Assembly: GCA_030064795.1 (NCBI GenBank)
Contig: JASJEI010000470.1
Coordinates: 1 to 8,402, forward strand
Direction of reading: 5' to 3'
DNA: 8,402 bases
Source: Pleurocapsa sp. MO_226.B13
Lineage (GTDB): Bacteria > Cyanobacteriota > Cyanobacteriia > Cyanobacteriales > Xenococcaceae
The number at the start of each line of letters is the position of its first letter. Position 1 is the stretch's first letter. This document shows positions 5,630 to 8,402 of the stretch, piece after piece. A program made the position numbers and the translations under genes. The notes under the pieces are model-generated. The model did not search any database, was not told where the DNA came from, and saw nothing but the letters and a program-made list of their open reading frames with translations.

Positions 5630-7058
5630 TCAACACCCAGGTGTCTTTGCTTCCTCCTCCTTGAGATGAATTAACTACTAAAGAACCTTTCTTGAGTGCT
5701 ACTCTGGTTAACCCTCCTGGGTGAACGTAGATTTCATCACCACGATGAAGAATATAAGGGCGCAAGTCAACGTGTCTACCTTCTACCTTGCCATCAATGA
5801 GAGTGGGGACTCTAGATAGGCTGAGAGTGGGTTGGGCGATATAATTACGGGGTTGGGCAATGATTTTTTGGGCAAATTCGGCTCTTTCGGCTGCGGTAGA
5901 GTTAGTGCCAATCAACATTCCGTAGCCTCCCGCTTCGTTAGCAGCTTTGACTACCAGCTTTTCTAAATTTTCTAGTACGTATTTTCTGTCTGCCTCGCGC
6001 CAACATAAATAGGTAGGAACATTAGCAAGTTTGGTTTCTTCTCCTAAGTAATAGCGGATCATATCGGGAACATAGGCATAAACTACCTTATCATCTGCTA
6101 CACCCGTACCTGGGGCATTAGCTAGTGCTACTCGACCCTGTTGATAGACTGACATCAATCCTGGTACACCCAAGAGAGAGTCTGGGTTGAATGCTAAAGG
6201 ATCGAGAAAATTGTCGTCGATGCGACGATACACGACATCTACTCTACGTAAACCTTTGGTAGTTCGCATTTGCAGATAGCCATCTACTACTACTAAATCT
6301 CTACCTTCGACTAGTTCTACTCCCATTTGCTGCGCCAAGAATGAATGCTCGTAATAGGCGGAATTGTAAATACCAGGGGTTAACACGACTAGATTGGGGT
6401 TAGGTAGCTGAGGTGGTGCAAGATTGAGCAGAGTTTCTAGTAACTGACTCGGATAGTCATCGACTGGGGCAACCGCCATATTTTGAAAGATTTCAGGAAA
6501 GGTACTTTTCATCACGCGCCGATTTTCTAGCACATAAGAAATTCCCGAAGGCGATCGCAAGTTATCCTCTAGTACATACCATCCGCCATCTTTGTCTCTG
6601 ACTAAATCTGTTCCCGTAATATGACACCAGATTTGTTTTTGCGGTTTGGTTTCCAGACAGGGTTTGAGAAAACCCGAAGCTGTATGAATTACTTCAGCAG
6701 GGATTTTGCCATCTTTGATAATTTTTTGCTCGCCGTAGATATCATCGAGAAAGAGATTGAGAGCCTGAATTCTTTGTTTGAGTCCTTGTTCTAGACTTGC
6801 CCATTCTGTAGCGGAAATAATGCGGGGAATGATGTCAAAAGGAAAGATCTTTTCTACTCCCTGACTGTCACTATAGACATTAAAAGTTACCCCTAGTTTA
6901 AATAAAGCAATTTCTGCCGTCGAACGCTGTTGCTCCAGTTGCTCTATTCCTAAACCAATCATATGTTCGATTAAAGAACGAGAATGCGATCGCGGTTTGC
7001 CTACTTCTACAAATAGTTCGTCATAAAATTCTTCTGGATCGTATTGGTCAAAGGGCAT
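5622..7058 (-). CDS. Circularly permuted ATP-grasp protein (amidoligase type)
   Basis: 478 aa from the chosen start, the usual family length. Circularly permuted ATP-grasp type 2 (DUF404/407-like). Visible blocks, numbered from this start, are EDNLRSPSG (164-172), GRDL (252-255), [16 protein letters not shown] (275-290), [13 protein letters not shown] (369-381), RHVDLRPY (428-435) and [13 protein letters not shown] (464-476). ATP-grasp enzymes join a carboxylate to an amine via an acyl-phosphate. This family is predicted to ligate amino acids or modify peptides, with substrates unknown. It is the first gene of the trio with alpha-E and transglutaminase. The reading frame is open to an ATG at 7115, but I prefer the ATG at 7058 ([11 protein letters not shown], the family N-terminus), because the extra 19 codons are partly made of a heptamer repeat and encode an unfamiliar aromatic-rich stretch. 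No Shine-Dalgarno sequence is seen at either start. The C-terminus is intact and its stop overlaps the 127-aa gene. Confidence 0.93.
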   Translation of the reverse strand: MPFDQYDPEEFYDELFVEVGKPRSHSRSLIEHMIGLGIEQLEQQRSTAEIALFKLGVTFNVYSDSQGVEKIFPFDIIPRIISATEWASLEQGLKQRIQALNLFLDDIYGEQKIIKDGKIPAEVIHTASGFLKPCLETKPQKQIWCHITGTDLVRDKDGGWYVLEDNLRSPSGISYVLENRRVMKSTFPEIFQNMAVAPVDDYPSQLLETLLNLAPPQLPNPNLVVLTPGIYNSAYYEHSFLAQQMGVELVEGRDLVVVDGYLQMRTTKGLRRVDVVYRRIDDNFLDPLAFNPDSLLGVPGLMSVYQQGRVALANAPGTGVADDKVVYAYVPDMIRYYLGEETKLANVPTYLCWREADRKYVLENLEKLVVKAANEAGGYGMLIGTNSTAAERAEFAQKIIAQPRNYIAQPTLSLSRVPTLIDGKVEGRHVDLRPYILHRGDEIYVHPGGLTRVALKKGSLVVNSSQGGGSKDTWVLNE

Positions 7059-7065
7059 TTTTTCA

Positions 7066-7093
7066 GGAAAAAGGAATGAGGAACGAGGAATAA
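7066..7093 (+). repeat. GGAANNA heptamer tandem repeat (STRR-like) upstream of the ATP-grasp gene
   Basis: The plus strand reads ggaaaaa, ggaatga, ggaacga, ggaataa: four units with an exact 7-nt period. It lies 7 nt upstream of the preferred ATP-grasp start, in the leader. The ggaacga unit, read on the other strand, is a circular permutation of the cctcgtt unit repeated at 8253-8277, so both tracts belong to one heptamer family. Confidence 0.65.
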
Positions 7094-7249
7094 AAAAGTA
7101 TTTATAATTATGCAATTTTAGGTTTATCTTTATCTGGGAGAGTAAAGTGTAGTCTAAGTTACATTTTAATTATCTCTTAATACTAAAAAAGTATAGATTA
7201 AAGTAGAGACAAGCAAGCTATATATCCCGCCTTTTGCAATTAAAATTTT
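7094..7249. promoter_or_regulatory. Divergent promoter region, ATP-grasp operon and aldo/keto reductase
   Basis: This AT-rich gap must carry promoters for both directions. TATAGA at 7192-7197 is a possible -10 for the reductase, without a good -35. A GTA-N8-TAC word at 7149-7162 matches the palindromic NtcA consensus of cyanobacteria. Neither has spacing that makes it convincing. Confidence 0.4.
7149..7162. promoter_or_regulatory. Possible NtcA box (GTA-N8-TAC)
   Basis: GTA at 7149-7151, eight bases, then TAC at 7160-7162. It is symmetric, so it could serve either divergent gene. I find no TAN3T -10 box at the canonical 22-nt distance on either strand. About two such words are expected by chance in a window of this size, so this is a weak call. 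Confidence 0.2.
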
Positions 7250-8194
7250 ATGGAATCTACAAAAATATCAGTCGGTAATGTTTCGCTTCCTGCTTTGGGA
7301 ATTGGTACTTGGTCTTGGGGTGATAGCTTATTTTGGGGTTATGGCTCTAACTATGGCGAAAAAGAAGTAGCAGAGGCTTTTGAGGCTGCGATCGCTGGTG
7401 GTGCAGCTTTTTTTGATACGGCGGAAGTTTATGGTTTGGGTGAATCAGAGCGACTGATCGGACGCTTTTTACAACAAACTAGTCAACCCGTACAAATTGC
7501 TACTAAATATTTTCCCCTACCCTGGAGATTTAGCAAGCAAGCAGTAGCAGATGCTTTGACAGCCAGTCTCAAAAGACTCCAGGTAGAGCAAGTTGCCCTA
7601 TATCAAGTGCATATGCCCTTTGACTTTTTTATGGGTCAAGCTACCCTAATGGAAGCCCTCGCTGCTGAAGTCAAACGCGGAAGAATCTTAACTGTAGGAG
7701 TTAGTAATTATTCTGCCACTCAAATGCAACAGGCTTACGATCTTTTGGCACAGTATGATGTACCCTTGGCGGTAAATCAGGTACGTTATTCTCTACTAAC
7801 GAGAAAGATCGAAGAAAACGGTATCTTGGAGACAGCCCGCAAGTTGGGAGTGACAATTTTGGCGTATAGCCCTCTGGATCAGGGCTTGTTGACTGGTAAA
7901 TATACTCCAGAGACAACAAGCCAAGTTCAGGGCGCGAGAAAGCTCGATCCCAAATTTTCCGCTTCAGGGTTGAGCAAGATTGAACCCTTAATTAGCAAAC
8001 TAAAACAGTTAGGGGAACAGTATCAAAAAACTCCCGCCCAGGTAGCTCTTAATTGGCTGGTGGCGCAAGAAAACGTGATTCCGATTCCTGGGGCAAAAAA
8101 TCCCAAACAGGCAGCAGAAAACGCTGGAGCGATCGGCTGGCAACTCAACCCTGATGATGTTGAGAAACTTAGTTTGCTCTCTCTGAATTATTAA
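7250..8194 (+). CDS. Aldo/keto reductase
   Basis: 314-aa NAD(P)H-dependent oxidoreductase with the AKR (beta/alpha)8 barrel, cytosolic. The catalytic tetrad is complete: D56 in FFDTAEVYG, Y61, K86 in IATKY and H121 in YQVHMP. Cofactor-binding features are GVSNYS (150-155), the NQVRYSLLTR segment (176-185) and IPIPGAKNPKQAAEN (277-291). It resembles the broad AKR group of bacterial general reductases. The physiological carbonyl substrate cannot be told from sequence. The start is ATG at 7250. KISVGNVSLPALGIGTW follows as in the family, and no Shine-Dalgarno sequence precedes it. It is a single gene, divergent from the ATP-grasp operon and followed by a palindrome and a convergent partial gene. 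No functional link to the operon is evident. Confidence 0.95.
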   Translation: MESTKISVGNVSLPALGIGTWSWGDSLFWGYGSNYGEKEVAEAFEAAIAGGAAFFDTAEVYGLGESERLIGRFLQQTSQPVQIATKYFPLPWRFSKQAVADALTASLKRLQVEQVALYQVHMPFDFFMGQATLMEALAAEVKRGRILTVGVSNYSATQMQQAYDLLAQYDVPLAVNQVRYSLLTRKIEENGILETARKLGVTILAYSPLDQGLLTGKYTPETTSQVQGARKLDPKFSASGLSKIEPLISKLKQLGEQYQKTPAQVALNWLVAQENVIPIPGAKNPKQAAENAGAIGWQLNPDDVEKLSLLSLNY

Positions 8195-8197
8195 ACA

Positions 8198-8225
8198 GTA
8201 GGGGCGTTTCGCGAAACGCCCCTAC
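8198..8225. repeat. Perfect 28-nt palindrome, GTAGGGGCGTTTCG and its complement
   Basis: Two 14-nt arms (8198-8211 and 8212-8225) are exact reverse complements with no spacer, centred on TTTCGCGAAA. The palindrome begins just 3 nt after the reductase stop codon. The gtagg...cctac ends and the central GCGAAAC word are shared with the element at 27-102, so both look like members of related dispersed cyanobacterial palindrome families. In RNA it would form a very stable hairpin and could end or protect transcripts from either side, but no T-run follows on either strand. Confidence 0.8.
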
Positions 8226-8252
8226 AAAAATTATTTGTTGTTTCTTGAAAAT

Positions 8253-8277
8253 CCTCGTTCCTCGTTTCTCGTTCCTT
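8253..8277 (+). repeat. CCTCGTT heptamer tandem repeat (STRR-like)
   Basis: cctcgtt, cctcgtt, tctcgtt and a partial cctt make about three and a half heptamers between the reductase and the convergent partial gene. The tract is the reverse complement of the same unit family as at 7066-7093. Confidence 0.7.
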
Positions 8278-8280
8278 AAA

Positions 8281-8402
8281 CTAGTCGATAAAAATATCTT
8301 CTTCCTGTTCGTTTGCTTCTTGTCGCCATTCAATGTCGGGCATAGATTCAAAGGCTCGACGTACCGATTCTTCCCATAGTTTCCGAATTTTGGCGATATA
8401 GG
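8281..8402 (-). CDS. C-terminal fragment of an unidentified protein (cut by window edge)
   Basis: Reading the minus strand from the window edge gives 39 sense codons ending in TAG at 8283-8281. It starts YIAKIRKLWEESVRRAFESM and ends EEDIFID. The charged, amphipathic sequence and very acidic tail look like a real soluble C-terminus, and the stop falls just before the heptamer tract, as expected for a gene end. The fragment is too short for me to name a family. A second minus-strand frame is also open here, but it runs on through the heptamer tract and palindrome and is therefore unlikely to be coding. Confidence 0.6.
   Translation of the reverse strand, partial: YIAKIRKLWEESVRRAFESMPDIEWRQEANEQEEDIFID

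Noticed and set aside
3728..6550. Absence of HIP1 octamers as proof that the small-gene pair is foreign
   Set aside because: The HIP1-free stretch also covers the alpha-E gene and part of the ATP-grasp gene, so it does not separate the pair from native DNA.
7701..7919. Minus-strand 72-codon open frame
   Set aside because: It is antisense shadow inside the well-supported aldo/keto reductase gene.
8169..8351. Minus-strand 60-codon open frame
   Set aside because: It translates through the heptamer tract and the 28-nt palindrome and into the reductase stop. The neighbouring frame gives a better protein end.

Overview
The window reads as chromosomal DNA of a cyanobacterium, probably a unicellular, colonial or filamentous lineage with a repeat-rich genome. 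This rests on eight perfect GCGATCGC octamers (HIP1, starting at 961, 1065, 1363, 3084, 3720, 6551, 6986 and 7388), on heptanucleotide tandem repeats (STRR type) and GTAGG...CCTAC palindromes between genes, and on protein sequences of cyanobacterial character. Most genes lack a Shine-Dalgarno sequence, which is also common in these bacteria.

Layout: 1-317 has no gene and carries a palindromic repeat. An inositol-monophosphatase-family gene (318-1133, -) follows lipA (1192-2109, -), probably in one transcript. A 179-nt divergent promoter region separates lipA from an orphan response regulator with a C-terminal coiled coil (2289-2855, +). Next comes a minus-strand operon, read from 7058 down to 2961: circularly permuted ATP-grasp protein, a 127-aa protein, a 90-aa protein, alpha-E protein, transglutaminase-like protease. 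A divergent aldo/keto reductase (7250-8194, +) follows, then a perfect 28-nt palindrome, a heptamer tract and the C-terminal end of an unidentified minus-strand gene (8281-8402).

The ATP-grasp, alpha-E and transglutaminase genes form a widely conserved trio. It is predicted by family analysis to make and process a peptide-like or amide-ligated product, but the product is unknown. The main oddity is that two small, AT-rich genes sit inside this trio. They overlap each other by 4 nt and the ATP-grasp gene by 8 nt. The first has a degenerate zincin-like EExxH signature of the kind I associate with polymorphic-toxin metallopeptidase domains. The second is a small, probably beta-rich protein with the strongest ribosome-binding site in the window. 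I read them tentatively as a toxin/immunity-like cassette inserted into the operon.

A second theme is heptanucleotide tracts at gene edges (1121-1134, 2894-2918, 4776-4800, 7066-7093, 8253-8277). One supplies the start codon of the phosphatase gene, and another creates a spurious N-terminal extension on the ATP-grasp reading frame.
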